A stretch of DNA of 64,000 nt from RBG-13-51-18 sp050014095 (GCA_050014095.1 JBEKDZ010000001.1:404133-468132), one strand, 5' to 3'; positions 43,010-52,372 are shown, numbered from the stretch's first letter. Numbers and translations are program-made. Notes: generated by a model not told the origin, from the letters alone.

Positions 43010-45031
43010 TTACTTACCTGCCAAAACGTCATGCAACATCTCTTCCATCTGGATAACACTATATGGCTTGGTAACTACAGCGCTGAAGCCATATTTCTTA
43101 TACTCAGACATGATCGGGTCGGTGGCGTAACCACTTGAAACAATTGCCTTAACCTTGGGGTCTATCTCGAGTAGATTCTTCACGGTTTCCTTTCCTCCCA
43201 TCCCCCCGGGCACCGTCAGGTCCAGGATAACGGCATCAAACGGCTGTCCCGACTCTCTAGCTTTCCTGTACAGTTCGACTGCTTCGGCACCATCTTTGGC
43301 GGGTTCTACATAATATCCGGCAAGGGTTAGCATTTTGAGGAGCATAGCCTGGATAATCTCCTCATCATCCATCACCAGAATCCTGCCTTTCCCATGTATA
43401 GGTTTTTCCCGCACCGATTTCTTTTTTACCGGTGTCGGTTTACTGGAAGCTGGAAGATAGATATGGAAGGTTGTACCCACATTCTGCGTGGACTCGGCGG
43501 TAATATAGCCAGTGTGATTTCTAATAATAGAGTAGGTTGTGGCTAAGCCCAAGCCGCTGCCTTTCTTTTTGGTGGTATAATATGGCTCGAATATCCTAGC
43601 GAGCTGCTGTTTTGACATGCCAATCCCTTCATCTTTTATGTCTATCTGCACGTAGTTGCCTTTGGGTAATGGCAGGGCTCCCAGTCTCTGGATTGCCGTG
43701 TTCCTGGCGCTGATATTCAGTGTTCCTCCGGCAGGCATGGCTTGATCGGCGTTGATAACTATATTCTGGATGACCTGGATCATCTGACCCTCATCAACCT
43801 CCACCCCCCACAGGTCTTCTGGCAGGGATAACTCAAGCCTGATATTTGAGCCCCTCAGAGTAAAAGCGGCTGTTTCCTTGACCAGTTCGGAGATAGAAGC
43901 AGGTTTTTTAATCGGTACCCCACCTTTGGAGAAAGTCAGTAATTGCTGGGTTAAATCTCTGGCTCTTACCGAAGCCTTGTCTGCTTCGTCCAGCATTTCG
44001 AAAGCCTTGCCCTGTGGCTCCACGTACCTCCTGGCCAGTTCGATATTACCCATAATTGCGGAGAGAAGGTTATTGAAATCGTGGGCAATGCCGCCGGCCA
44101 GGATGCTTATTGATTCCATTTTGGCAACTCTTAACTGCTCCTCCTGCAGTCTCCGCAATTCCGTGACGTCGGTAAAGAAACCGATGTTGCACTCTCTTCC
44201 GTCGATGATGGCTTTGGCAGCGTTGATATCCGCATAGATTATGGTGCCATCCTTTTTCAAACAGGGAAGAGCCGACGACAATGTCTTTTCTCCTTTTGCC
44301 TGGGCATTAAATTCAGCAAATACATGCTCTAATGAGGCTTTAGGATGAATATCCTCTACATTCATTTTTGTCAATTCTTCTCGACTATAGCCTAACATTG
44401 TACAAATGGCTGGATTGGCGTATTTTTGTTTCTTGGTTTCGATATCGACTATAAGTATCCCCTCAGCCGCCGATTCGAACAGAGTTCTATATCTTGCCTC
44501 CGACTCTCTTAGTGCCCCCTCAGCCTGCTTGCGCTCAGTGATTTCTCTTCCTAGGTCAAGCATCTTCTTTTCCAGCTTTTCCACCAGACGCTGGCTGTAG
44601 AGCCTGAAGACTTCTGTCTCCTCAGTCACAACGGGCTTCTTCGCTACCAGCCTACCTTCTTCAGCACGCCGAACCACGCCTCGTATGACGTTCATGAACT
44701 CATCTGGCTCAACAGGCTTTCGGATGAATTTATCGGCACCTAGCTTTAAGGCGAGTTCCTCATCCTTCTCATCTGTATAGGTAGCCGTATAGAAAACGAA
44801 GGGGATATGCTTCAGTTTTTCGTCTAACTTGCACTCACGGCAAAGCTGGAATCCGTCCATTACCGGCATCAGTATATCTGAGATGATCATGTTAAAACTG
44901 TTGGCACGGAGTTTCTCCAAGGCTTCGGCACCATCTACAGCGGAGACAACTTCATAGCCGCTAGCCTTGAGCAGTGTCTCCAGCAGATATAGGTTCTCTT
45001 TGTTATCGTCCACAATAGTTATTTTCATCAT
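43010..45031 (-). CDS. Hybrid sensor: REC-PAS-HisKA-HATPase-REC
   Basis: A soluble 673-residue hybrid kinase. Domain order: receiver (residues 1-120, phospho-Asp in IISDILMPVMDG), linker helix, PAS (about 185-300, ITERKQ/SEARYRTLFESAAEG), a PAC end, HisKA with GGIAHDFNNLLSAIMGN carrying the His near residue 318, ATPase with NIVINADQA and GSGLGLATTYS, and a second receiver (about 545-673, DAVILDLTVPGG). The GGIAHDFNNLL H-box is the type found in NtrB-like and hybrid kinases. No membrane segment, so it senses a cytosolic cue. Followed upstream in the transcript by a lone receiver and another kinase. Confidence 0.9.
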   Translation of the reverse strand: MMKITIVDDNKENLYLLETLLKASGYEVVSAVDGAEALEKLRANSFNMIISDILMPVMDGFQLCRECKLDEKLKHIPFVFYTATYTDEKDEELALKLGADKFIRKPVEPDEFMNVIRGVVRRAEEGRLVAKKPVVTEETEVFRLYSQRLVEKLEKKMLDLGREITERKQAEGALRESEARYRTLFESAAEGILIVDIETKKQKYANPAICTMLGYSREELTKMNVEDIHPKASLEHVFAEFNAQAKGEKTLSSALPCLKKDGTIIYADINAAKAIIDGRECNIGFFTDVTELRRLQEEQLRVAKMESISILAGGIAHDFNNLLSAIMGNIELARRYVEPQGKAFEMLDEADKASVRARDLTQQLLTFSKGGVPIKKPASISELVKETAAFTLRGSNIRLELSLPEDLWGVEVDEGQMIQVIQNIVINADQAMPAGGTLNISARNTAIQRLGALPLPKGNYVQIDIKDEGIGMSKQQLARIFEPYYTTKKKGSGLGLATTYSIIRNHTGYITAESTQNVGTTFHIYLPASSKPTPVKKKSVREKPIHGKGRILVMDDEEIIQAMLLKMLTLAGYYVEPAKDGAEAVELYRKARESGQPFDAVILDLTVPGGMGGKETVKNLLEIDPKVKAIVSSGYATDPIMSEYKKYGFSAVVTKPYSVIQMEEMLHDVLAGK

Positions 45032-45060
45032 TAACCGCCCCAATCACAAGTCGAGCACGT

Positions 45061-45420
45061 TCACATGTATTTCCGTATCTCGGAGATGAACGTATCCGGG
45101 TTGATGGGTTTTTCAATATAACCAGTGCAACCTGCAGCTAAGGCTTTCTCTCTGTCACCCGTCATCGCATAAGAAGTCATGGCAACAATGGGGATTCCGT
45201 GGTCCACTTTCGACGCTCTTATCCTTCTAGTAGCTTCAAGACCATCTATATCTGGGAGTTGAATATCCATGATTATCAAGTCCGGCTTCTCCTTAATTGC
45301 TAACGCCACGCCTGTGGTGCCGTCCCTAGCCTCGATGACCTCATAGTGATTCTTCTCCAGCATGAACTTGACTAGATAGAGATTGGTCTCGTTGTCTTCA
45401 ATCAGCAGCACTCTTTTCAT
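45061..45420 (-). CDS. Single-domain response regulator (DivK/CheY-like)
   Basis: A 119-residue receiver: acidic pocket IEDN, phospho-Asp in LIIMDIQLPDIDG near residue 52, Thr in AMTSYAMTGDREK, Lys in IEKPINPDTF. The sequence YIEKPI and GLEATRRIRA are typical of DivK-like receivers without output domain. It lies between two kinase genes on the same strand and probably relays phosphate between them. Confidence 0.92.
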   Translation of the reverse strand: MKRVLLIEDNETNLYLVKFMLEKNHYEVIEARDGTTGVALAIKEKPDLIIMDIQLPDIDGLEATRRIRASKVDHGIPIVAMTSYAMTGDREKALAAGCTGYIEKPINPDTFISEIRKYM

Positions 45421-45440
45421 TTCCCTGTTTCTCCCTTATA

Positions 45441-46646
45441 CTATAGTTGTATTGTAAGAATAAACTCGCTTCCCCGACCATATTCGCTCTTTGCCGAGAT
45501 ATTTCCCCCCAAAAGGGTGGCCAGCTTCTTGGCGAGGTGTAGCCCCAGTCCGGTCCCCTCGCGACTCCTAGTAAGGGACATGTCAATTTGCTGGAAGGGC
45601 TGGAAGAGCTTATCCGTGTCCTCCTTTTTTATCCCTATCCCCGTATCGATGACCCGAATCTCCACATTACCATCCCTTGCCATTTTGGCGGCAATTTTTA
45701 CACTTCCCCGGTCGGTGAACTTGATGGCATTGCTGACAAGATTCATCAAGACCTGCTTTACACGTCTCCTGTCACTGAGGAGCAAGATACCTTCAGGCAC
45801 TTCCGTGAGAAGCTCCAAGTCCTTTTCACTCGCCGCAGGTGAGAAGGCTTCAGCTACCTCTTTCACCACATCGTCGAGCCTCATCTCTTCAGGCGAGAGG
45901 TCTACCCTTCCAGCCTCTATCTTGGATACATCCAGAACATCGTTGATTAAGCTCAGAAGATGGTTGGCGCTGTTCTTCACCATGGTGATCTGTTTTCTCT
46001 GCTCTTGGTTGATCTCCCCGGACATACCCTGAAGGATTATGCCGGTGAAGCCGATAATAGAGTTCAGCGGCGTCCTGAGCTCATGACTCATGCTAGCCAG
46101 GAATATAGATTTGAGACGGTCTACTTCTTGAAGGCGGATATTTGCTTGTTCAAGTTTCCTGCTGTTTCCTGCAAGCTCTTCCTCCATTCGCTTGCGCTCG
46201 GTGATGTCCTCGATGGCAAGGAGGATTATCCGTTCTTTGCCCAACACTCTTTGAATTTGCCGGGCATTCAAAAGCATTATGCGCCTGCCAATGGTAGCAA
46301 AATCGTGTTCAACCTCATAGTTATCAAAGGTTGTCTTTTGGGGAAGGATGGTTTCCAGCAGTTCTCGCAGCTTGGGGATATCCCACTGTTTATTGCCTAG
46401 GTCATATATAAGCTGTCCCACAGTCTCTTTGGGGTTTACCTTAAAGACTTCATAGAAGGAGCGGCTGACGGAGACCACTCTTAAATCTTGGTCCAGAGCT
46501 ATTAAGGGTTCACGCACGGTGTTGATGATACTCTCGGCGTATTCGCGGGCTTCATCTTCGGATATTTTAGTTGCTTCCAGTTCTTTATGGGCTTTTTCCT
46601 TCCGTCGCTTAAAGACCGACTTGATTCGTTCTAACACTGTCATCAT
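45441..46646 (-). CDS. PAS sensor histidine kinase
   Basis: A soluble ~401-residue kinase: short coiled coil, PAS domain (about 45-150, IALDQDLRVVSVSRSFYEVF then DITERKRMEEEL), HisKA with MSHELRTPLNSIIGFTGI (His near residue 196) and ATPase with NLVSNAIKFTDRG, DTGIGIKKED and GTGLGLHLAKKLA. The start is ATG 46646 or 46643, both behind GAGGTG. First gene of the kinase-receiver-hybrid kinase group; its leader carries a promoter and a hairpin. Confidence 0.92.
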   Translation of the reverse strand: MMTVLERIKSVFKRRKEKAHKELEATKISEDEAREYAESIINTVREPLIALDQDLRVVSVSRSFYEVFKVNPKETVGQLIYDLGNKQWDIPKLRELLETILPQKTTFDNYEVEHDFATIGRRIMLLNARQIQRVLGKERIILLAIEDITERKRMEEELAGNSRKLEQANIRLQEVDRLKSIFLASMSHELRTPLNSIIGFTGIILQGMSGEINQEQRKQITMVKNSANHLLSLINDVLDVSKIEAGRVDLSPEEMRLDDVVKEVAEAFSPAASEKDLELLTEVPEGILLLSDRRRVKQVLMNLVSNAIKFTDRGSVKIAAKMARDGNVEIRVIDTGIGIKKEDTDKLFQPFQQIDMSLTRSREGTGLGLHLAKKLATLLGGNISAKSEYGRGSEFILTIQL

Positions 46647-46690
46647 GCACCTCATTCATTGCCGCTCGGCTCTCTACCAACACAAACTGC

Positions 46691-46731
46691 AAAAGGCACC
46701 AATGGCTGCGTAAAGCAGCGATTCTGGTGCC
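46691..46731 (-). terminator. Terminator-like hairpin in the kinase leader (possible attenuator)
   Basis: On the minus strand GGCACCA...TGGTGCC encloses an inner GCTGC-TTTAC-GCAGC stem and is followed by TTTT. It lies between the promoter (46797-46825) and the kinase start, so it could attenuate the operon. Confidence 0.55.
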
Positions 46732-46796
46732 CTTGTTTCATCCACTATCTCCCACCTCAACCGCCTATTTTAAACTATTTTACATATTGTAATGAT

Positions 46797-46825
46797 AATT
46801 TAGTTCTTATCCATGAAATTGTCAA
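46797..46825 (-). promoter_or_regulatory. Promoter of the two-component operon
   Basis: Minus strand TTGACA (46820-46825), 17-base spacer, TAAATT (46797-46802). Gives a leader of about 145 bases before the PAS kinase. Confidence 0.65.
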
Positions 46826-46973
46826 TGTCTAGAGTATTAACCATGGGCACACGTCTGCTACGATGCTTGCTTTAAAACTTCATCTTCTATCCCTCGCTAC
46901 GGTGTAACATTCAGCCAGAAGGTAAAGCCCCCTTTTTATCCCTGGTATATTGGCTTCCCAATATTAATGATTG

Positions 46974-47001
46974 AAGCCTCCCGATTTGGGAGGCTTTTTG
47001 T
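46974..47001 (+). terminator. Orphan intrinsic terminator
   Basis: AAGCCTCCC-GATTT-GGGAGGCTT followed by TTTT. Points along the plus strand, but no plus-strand gene precedes it within 4 kb. May end a small RNA or be left from a lost gene. Confidence 0.8.
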
Positions 47002-47600
47002 TTAACTTATTCTTCCTGTCCACCCCCAGGGATTACCCATAAACGAGCTAGTTCTTGGAATTTTACCTTATGACTTATCGTTCAATGGGGTGAGATTGCA
47101 CAATAGTCAGAATTGTGTAGTCGCTTCGGGTCACCCGGATAGACACGGTGTGTCGAGACAGCCGCTCCAAAAGGGAGCCCCCTTGCTTGATATTGATAGA
47201 ATGTATAAAATAAGCCTACTCAAAAGGATTACTTTTTTATATTCGACGATCTAACTCTATATGTAGTGTCACTACTGGGGGCAGGTCACTTTATCTGCGA
47301 TGAAGGCTACTCGAAGCTTAATTGTCCAGGTTGTGGAATGAAATTTGACTGGGGAAAATATATTATTAAGACACCAGTCCTCTAATACAGATACCAATTA
47401 GTTAAAAGCTACACATCGTGCCTCAAGTGAAGTTCGACCCAACAGAAAAAATCATTCCTAATATTAATGATAATCTGATTATCTTATTATCTCGCATACC
47501 TCATTAACTGGCTTACGGTTGCTTATTAGTTGGTCGTTTAGATAGACCTCGTAAGCATTATCTCCGGCTATTTTGATTGTAGCTGAAGTTAGGCTGGAAA
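47002..47600. other. Gene-poor stretch with a short zinc-ribbon-like frame
   Basis: No full gene is supported. One plus-strand frame (about 47267-47386, GTG start) would encode HFICDEGYSKLNCPGCGMKF..., a single CPGCG zinc-ribbon fragment. Its start contains TCACTACTGGGGGCAGGTCA (47269-47288), almost identical to 48242-48261. GACAC/GTGTC and GGGTCACCC pairings occur near 47140-47160. Confidence 0.35.
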
Positions 47601-47981
47601 TTATGGTTCAACGTTCAAGGTTACAGCTGGGCTGCTGGTTATTCCTGATAATGATGCTGAAATAGTGCACTGTCCAGGCCACTCCCCGGTAGCTAAACCC
47701 GATGGGGACAGATAAGCAATGGAGCTATCGGAGGTATTCCACGTTACCTTTGATGTAATATCTGCCATTGAGCCATCTGAATATTTTCCGGTTGCAGTGA
47801 ATTGAAGTGTGGAATTCACCACTAAATTTGAGGAGGCTGGAGTCACTGCAATAGAAGATAATGTTATAGGTTGTTTAGATGCTGATGTCGGTCTTGACGA
47901 GCAAGCCGTCATGGTCAAACTTAAAATTACGATTAACCCTAAGGCAAGATAAAAAATAAATCGTATCTGTTTTCTTTTCAT
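47601..47981 (-). CDS. Lipoprotein with one bacterial Ig-like (Big_2) domain
   Basis: A 126-residue exported protein. Signal peptide MKRKQIRFIFYLALGLIVIL leads to the lipobox MTAC (Cys near residue 27). The remainder is one Big_2 domain: ISSIAVTP-like LSSIAVTPASSNLVVNSTLQ, then FTATGKYSDGSMADITSKVTW and GLATG...CTISASLSG. Such domains mediate surface adhesion or act as modules. With just one domain it is unusually short and could be a fragment of a larger protein. ATG at 47981 has AAGAGG upstream. Confidence 0.78.
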   Translation of the reverse strand: MKRKQIRFIFYLALGLIVILSLTMTACSSRPTSASKQPITLSSIAVTPASSNLVVNSTLQFTATGKYSDGSMADITSKVTWNTSDSSIAYLSPSGLATGEWPGQCTISASLSGITSSPAVTLNVEP

Positions 47982-48277
47982 GATGTCAATCCTCTTGAAA
48001 TAATTATACATTGCCTGTAATTCCTGGGTTTGAAGCTGTCAGATTTGCGTTGAGCTAAAATTGTTAAAATGAGTATTCTGTATCGTCCAAACTATTTGAA
48101 AAAGTAATTAAGATTATGATAAGGCATCCGAGAGCAAGAAACAACCATGGCAGCACCTATTTACGTCCGCATATTGCTTTCAGTTATCGGCCGCCAACTC
48201 CTGAAGCTATTTTAACTGAGGCAACGAGTTAGCAAGTGGTATCACTTCTGGGGGCAGGTCAGTAGAAGAGGAAATAA

Positions 48278-48586
48278 ATGGCTATTCGAAAAAGTATGCA
48301 AGAAGAAATAGTTGTGTCAGGAACTAGAGAAGAATGGTTACAAAAGTGCGCCAAGGCATTAGAGTCGCAAGGCTTCACGAAAGTAACCACAAATGTGATC
48401 CTCTACCAAGTTGAAGCGAATTACAAGAAGGTCACCACATGGGGGACAATCTTGATCACACTGACCCCAGCTGGAAATGATACAAAGATCACAGCAATAT
48501 CAACAGCCAATGTAGACAATATCTACGCCCTATTCAAGAGCCCTAATAAAACAATTCTTTCCAAGTTCAAGCAAGGCTTGCGATAA
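48278..48586 (+). CDS. Hypothetical protein
   Basis: A 102-residue soluble protein I do not recognise. The pattern (VSGTREEWLQKCAKALESQGF, then VTTNVILYQVEANYKKVTTW and WGTILITLTPAGNDTKITA) suggests a helix and a curved beta sheet, like the short domains that precede or follow PH-like or SHOCT modules in uncharacterised bacterial proteins. GAGG lies before the ATG. It stands alone in accessory DNA, behind a copy of the 20-base repeat. Confidence 0.55.
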   Translation: MAIRKSMQEEIVVSGTREEWLQKCAKALESQGFTKVTTNVILYQVEANYKKVTTWGTILITLTPAGNDTKITAISTANVDNIYALFKSPNKTILSKFKQGLR

Positions 48587-48882
48587 CTACTGTCTAATAT
48601 AACTCCAGCAGATATTTGAGAAAAACAAGAATTGAGATTTACTAATTAGCAACAGGGATATCAGTATTGGGTTTCTGCATCGGCGAGTTAGGATGTGGCA
48701 GCCATCAAGAGTGAAATTACCTAATAAATAAAAATGACAGAATCAAGTAAGCATCAATGACTTGCATAAAATGAACTGTGATGTCACAAGAAGCCATTTC
48801 GTTACCTCTAGGAACAAGAAGAGGCTGATTTCTCAGCCTCGCACTTTGCACCGTGTTGCCGCAAATTAATTCTTGGAAGTAG

Positions 48883-49362
48883 TTATTTGTTTAGCCTCCA
48901 TATCTGTATGTTTAGATTGGCCGCAATACTAACCCAGACTATATACGGTATGAGAAGACCACCTGCTATAGACGATACGCCAAAGAACATAATAATGGTA
49001 ACTAGTATGGCTATCCAAAGTAGAAAAATCACAACCATTCCACCGAGAAGGGACCTAAGCCCAAAGAAGATTATAGACCACAGGATGTTCAGGATTAGCT
49101 GAACCCAGAATACGATAAAAGCTACTATCACCCCTTCTTGACTCAGTCCTTCTCTCCAGACCAAGAAAACGGCTACACCCATCAAAAGGTAAAGGGTGAT
49201 CCAAACGGGTCCGAAGGCAGAGTTAGGAGGAGTAAAGGATGGTTTCTTTAGGCTCTTATACCAAGTCCGGATTGCGGGTGTTGTAAAAATTGCACCAATG
49301 CCACCCGCACCTTCGCAGGCGACTATACTTACTACCAGCTTAACTATGTCTATCCAACTCAT
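48883..49362 (-). CDS. TspO/MBR family tryptophan-rich sensory protein
   Basis: A 159-residue membrane protein with five helices. WYKSLKKPSFTPPNSAFGPVW (in the first loop) is the TspO signature, and the later LNILWSIIFFGLRS and PYIVWVSIAANLNIQIWRLN match the family. TspO binds porphyrins and is linked to stress signalling and tetrapyrrole control. Stands alone. About 220 bases of gene-free spacer lie between it and the next minus-strand gene. Confidence 0.92.
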   Translation of the reverse strand: MSWIDIVKLVVSIVACEGAGGIGAIFTTPAIRTWYKSLKKPSFTPPNSAFGPVWITLYLLMGVAVFLVWREGLSQEGVIVAFIVFWVQLILNILWSIIFFGLRSLLGGMVVIFLLWIAILVTIIMFFGVSSIAGGLLIPYIVWVSIAANLNIQIWRLNK

Positions 49363-49581
49363 GTCTTCAAATATTAGTCTCTTCCGCTATCAAGCTTACT
49401 CAGTTCGCACAGGGTCTGTCAAACAAGTCATCGTTATGTGACTCTTGGTAACAAAAAGATGAATTGTTCAATAGTTTCAGGATTCCTACAGAGCGGACAC
49501 GGGTTAGAGCATCTTTAAAAAGGGGATACTCTTGTTTGAACTTATAAGGTATATAATCACTATTACAAAAAAGACTTCTTT

Positions 49582-50184
49582 TTAACCTCGGAGTCTTATA
49601 ATTTCACCTAAAAAAGAAAAATCTCTTTTTTGTTCATTAATGTTTCTAAAAATAACAGACCTTGGACTAGGATGATACATTGGTATAACTGTATAATTAC
49701 CCCATTTTACTAGTTTCCGTACATCTTGTCGTAATTCAATATTGTGTGCTTCGATAATATTAAGTGAGTTTAATGCATACCTACCCAAAGGTACAATAAA
49801 CTCTGGTCGGATAATATCAATTAATATACTTAAGTGGATCGAACAATTTAAAATTTCTTTTTTTGTCGGCGCTGTATTTTTACCTTTCTCATTTCGAGGG
49901 TTACAAAGAACGGCATTAGTAATAAATACTTGTTCTCTTTTTAATCCGGCGAATTGAAGCAATCTTTCGAAATTTTTTCCCGCCTGGTCGCCGTAGAAAG
50001 GGATACCAGTACGATCGGCACCTAAACGCCCAGGTGCTTCGCCAATAAATATCACTCTAGAGTGAATGTTACCATTTTTTTCACTTAATACCCTTATTCG
50101 TCCGTACATTCGTGTACATAAATTGCATCTATTTGCGTTTTCGATAAGCATCTCAAATTTCCGCCGTTTGTATGTATGAAGCAT
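49582..50184 (-). CDS. Uracil-DNA glycosylase family 4-like (Fe-S)
   Basis: A 200-residue UDG-superfamily protein. Motif A is IFIGEAPGRLGADRTG, motif B is MYHPSPRSVI. C20-x2-C23 (RCNLCTR) plus the cysteines of LCNPR and LNCSIH match the 4Fe-4S ligands of family 4/5 enzymes. It would excise uracil or another altered base. The ATG at 50184 follows GGAGG by five bases and overlaps the spacing after the radical SAM stop, so it is the last gene of the AT-rich cluster 49.6-53.0 kb. In this context it could act on a modified base made by, or foreign to, the cluster. Confidence 0.85.
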   Translation of the reverse strand: MLHTYKRRKFEMLIENANRCNLCTRMYGRIRVLSEKNGNIHSRVIFIGEAPGRLGADRTGIPFYGDQAGKNFERLLQFAGLKREQVFITNAVLCNPRNEKGKNTAPTKKEILNCSIHLSILIDIIRPEFIVPLGRYALNSLNIIEAHNIELRQDVRKLVKWGNYTVIPMYHPSPRSVIFRNINEQKRDFSFLGEIIRLRG

Positions 50185-50185
50185 A

Positions 50186-51256
50186 TTATCCTCCAATTAC
50201 ATTTTTTAAACAAAGCGGATCAGCTCTTTTATTTATATTACCATTTTCTATAGATTCTTGTTCAATCACTTTTTGAGCGAGACAACCTGACTTACATCTT
50301 TCTAAATTTTTACAATTCAAACATGGTTCTACAAAGGGTGTTGTTAAATAACGTCTAATGGCATTTAAATATTCGGATTTTTCCCAACATTCTTTTAAAG
50401 AATTCTCCAATATATTATTGTAATGATCATCTAAACCAATTTCGTTTGGCTCTATATTTTTAAAAGCATCACATGGATAAATGTTACCATTCGGACCAAC
50501 ACATAATGTTTTTTGGGCTGCAATGCAATCGATGTTAGCATTTAGCAGTAATATATTATAAGGTGATCCTAAACGAATATAGAAATCGTCCTGATCCTTG
50601 CATTTCATAATTATATTTCTCAATTCTACTGTTTCGGTATGATTTAGCATTTCATGACTCTTTTTTAGAATTATTCCACGTCCTTGAGGAACAAAACGAA
50701 GGATACTAACCTGTGAAACATCTAGAGATTTTGATAATTCAACGAGATCACCTATTTTATTAAAGTTTATCCTAAGAGGAACAAAATGAATTTCTTTTAT
50801 TATATTGGTATTTCTTAATCCTCGAATCACAGATATAGTTTCATCAAAACTTCCCGATTTTCTTGTAATACTCTCATGTTGACTCTTGTCGGACGAATGT
50901 AAACTAAAAATAACTTTATTTAAACCGTATTTAGTTAATTCAATGATTTGTTGTGAACCATCTTTAGTAGAGTTTATTCCTGATGAGTATATCGTACTAT
51001 ATAATCCTAATGAATTGCATGTCTTAATAGCATCCTTTAGCCAAGGCCATAAAATGGGCTCTCCTCCGGAAAAAGCAATAGATTTCACATGATATTTTGC
51101 AGCTTGGTGGATAATAGATAATACTGAGTCAACATTTAATTGAAGAGAATTTTCTAAAGAAGCATCACTAGAACAATGAATACATGAAAGAAGACATTCT
51201 TTAGTCAACTCGATTTTGATTTCTTCCAGATCACCTTCTTTAGGAGGTTCATACAT
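50186..51256 (-). CDS. Radical SAM/SPASM protein
   Basis: A radical SAM enzyme with C-x3-C-x2-C in KECLLSCIHCSS, GGEP-type SAM motif in AFSGGEPILW, and a C-terminal SPASM region (CIAAQKTLCVGPNGNIYPC, CLNCKNLERCKSGC) for extra clusters. It begins at ATG 51256 here; an in-frame start at 51328 would overlap the previous gene by 59 bases. Family members mature peptides or proteins or modify small molecules; one class acts in nucleotide analogue synthesis. AT-rich codon use unlike the neighbouring core genes. It lies between the Nmad2-like and UDG genes, which suggests base or nucleotide chemistry. Confidence 0.88.
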   Translation of the reverse strand: MYEPPKEGDLEEIKIELTKECLLSCIHCSSDASLENSLQLNVDSVLSIIHQAAKYHVKSIAFSGGEPILWPWLKDAIKTCNSLGLYSTIYSSGINSTKDGSQQIIELTKYGLNKVIFSLHSSDKSQHESITRKSGSFDETISVIRGLRNTNIIKEIHFVPLRINFNKIGDLVELSKSLDVSQVSILRFVPQGRGIILKKSHEMLNHTETVELRNIIMKCKDQDDFYIRLGSPYNILLLNANIDCIAAQKTLCVGPNGNIYPCDAFKNIEPNEIGLDDHYNNILENSLKECWEKSEYLNAIRRYLTTPFVEPCLNCKNLERCKSGCLAQKVIEQESIENGNINKRADPLCLKNVIGG

Positions 51257-51269
51257 TTTTATAAAGTCA

Positions 51270-51893
51270 TCAATGAATGGGCTTATGAGTATCAAATTCC
51301 AATGGCATTCCTTGTAATCCCCATTCATCTCGATTACTTAACCAAGATTCGAAAGCAGAAGCCAGTTTTTCGGAGAGTTTCATATGGCCTTGTCTTAAGC
51401 AACAGAGATTTTCATTTGTAGGTCTATATGGACGAAATTGCTTAGGAATTTTTATAGCAGCACTCCCGTAATACACAAATTCACGTGAAATAAGAAGTTG
51501 GTTTACGCTTGTATCCCGAGTAACATTGTTGATGTTTGGTTTACCATCTTCAAGACTGTGATGTGAATTATGTTGGATCCACACATTATTTTGTCGATGA
51601 TAGATATTGTCACCATAGAGTTGCTTCAGGCTTCCATTTAACAAAGGTCGTTTATACGAGAATCTTTGATCGTTCCAGTAAGAATCATAATCCATTATCT
51701 CATCTACCTTCATGGCATATATTAGGTATCCTGAGAGATCATATTTTATTTTTGCACCGGTTCCAATCACCCAATCACCTATTGTAGCCCTAGATCGAAT
51801 AAGTGGTTTACAGGTTGCTAAAGTGCAATACCCATAAAAAGGATTTGGTGCAAAACCATAGTCACGCGCAACAATATACGTAAAAAGTCTCAT
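51270..51893 (-). CDS. Nmad2-like (nucleotide-modification-associated domain) protein
   Basis: A 207-residue protein. The N-terminus RLFTYIVARDYGFAPNPFYG, then CTLATCKPLIRSRATIGDWVIGTG matches, as far as I recall the family, the Nmad2 domain described by computational study of phage and bacterial DNA-modification gene neighbourhoods. Its activity has not been established to my knowledge. It ends with an unrelated-looking acidic tail. The start ATG overlaps the stop of the TIR-like gene (TAATG), so the two are translated together. Confidence 0.75.
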   Translation of the reverse strand: MRLFTYIVARDYGFAPNPFYGYCTLATCKPLIRSRATIGDWVIGTGAKIKYDLSGYLIYAMKVDEIMDYDSYWNDQRFSYKRPLLNGSLKQLYGDNIYHRQNNVWIQHNSHHSLEDGKPNINNVTRDTSVNQLLISREFVYYGSAAIKIPKQFRPYRPTNENLCCLRQGHMKLSEKLASAFESWLSNRDEWGLQGMPLEFDTHKPIH

Positions 51894-52372
51894 TAACACT
51901 TATACCTCTTAATGCGCCAAGTAGGATCTCTAGGATTACCAGTCTTCGGATCATCCCACTCTGTTAGCTTACCGTTGATTGCATCTACAACGCGTTCACC
52001 TTGCCAACCAACAATAGCCGCATCCCCGATTTTACCAAGCTCTTCAGGAATATCAGCATCTGTAGCTCCTTGTACAAATACACCAACTACTCGTTTATCA
52101 TGGTCGACCGCATACTTAATTTCCCAATTAACGTAATCACTTTGGGTGGTATTGTGAGAAATTAATACAACTAATGTACTCGCCCAATCAATTTTAGGAG
52201 CTAGGATCTGGTACTTGATGTATTGCTCATTTTGGGCTTCGTTAGGTTTTTCATCAGTGATCGATGCATCCCGGACTTCCATCCCAGCCCTTGAAATGAG
52301 ATCTTTAAGATTTGCAAGTAATGTATCGTCTTCATGAATATGAGAGATAAAGACGTTTTTTAAATCTGTCAT
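51893..52372 (-). CDS. TIR-like (MTH538/ThsB-type) domain protein
   Basis: A 159-residue protein consisting of a single TIR-like domain. VFISHIHEDDTLLANLKDLI starts the fold, DWASTLVVLISHNTTQSDYV holds strand D, and the conserved W83-E84 (NWEIKYA) marks the catalytic Glu position of TIR proteins. Such domains break down NAD+ or make cyclic-ADP-ribose-type signals; ThsB of Thoeris is a family member. No ThsA-like effector is encoded nearby. AGGAGG before the ATG; 87 bases follow the 170-residue protein, and it overlaps the Nmad2-like gene. Confidence 0.87.
   Translation of the reverse strand: MTDLKNVFISHIHEDDTLLANLKDLISRAGMEVRDASITDEKPNEAQNEQYIKYQILAPKIDWASTLVVLISHNTTQSDYVNWEIKYAVDHDKRVVGVFVQGATDADIPEELGKIGDAAIVGWQGERVVDAINGKLTEWDDPKTGNPRDPTWRIKRYKC

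Noticed and set aside
49436..49510. Minus-strand zinc-knuckle-like frame CPLCRNPE
   Set aside because: Only about 25 codons with a stop just upstream; probably chance or a very small remnant.
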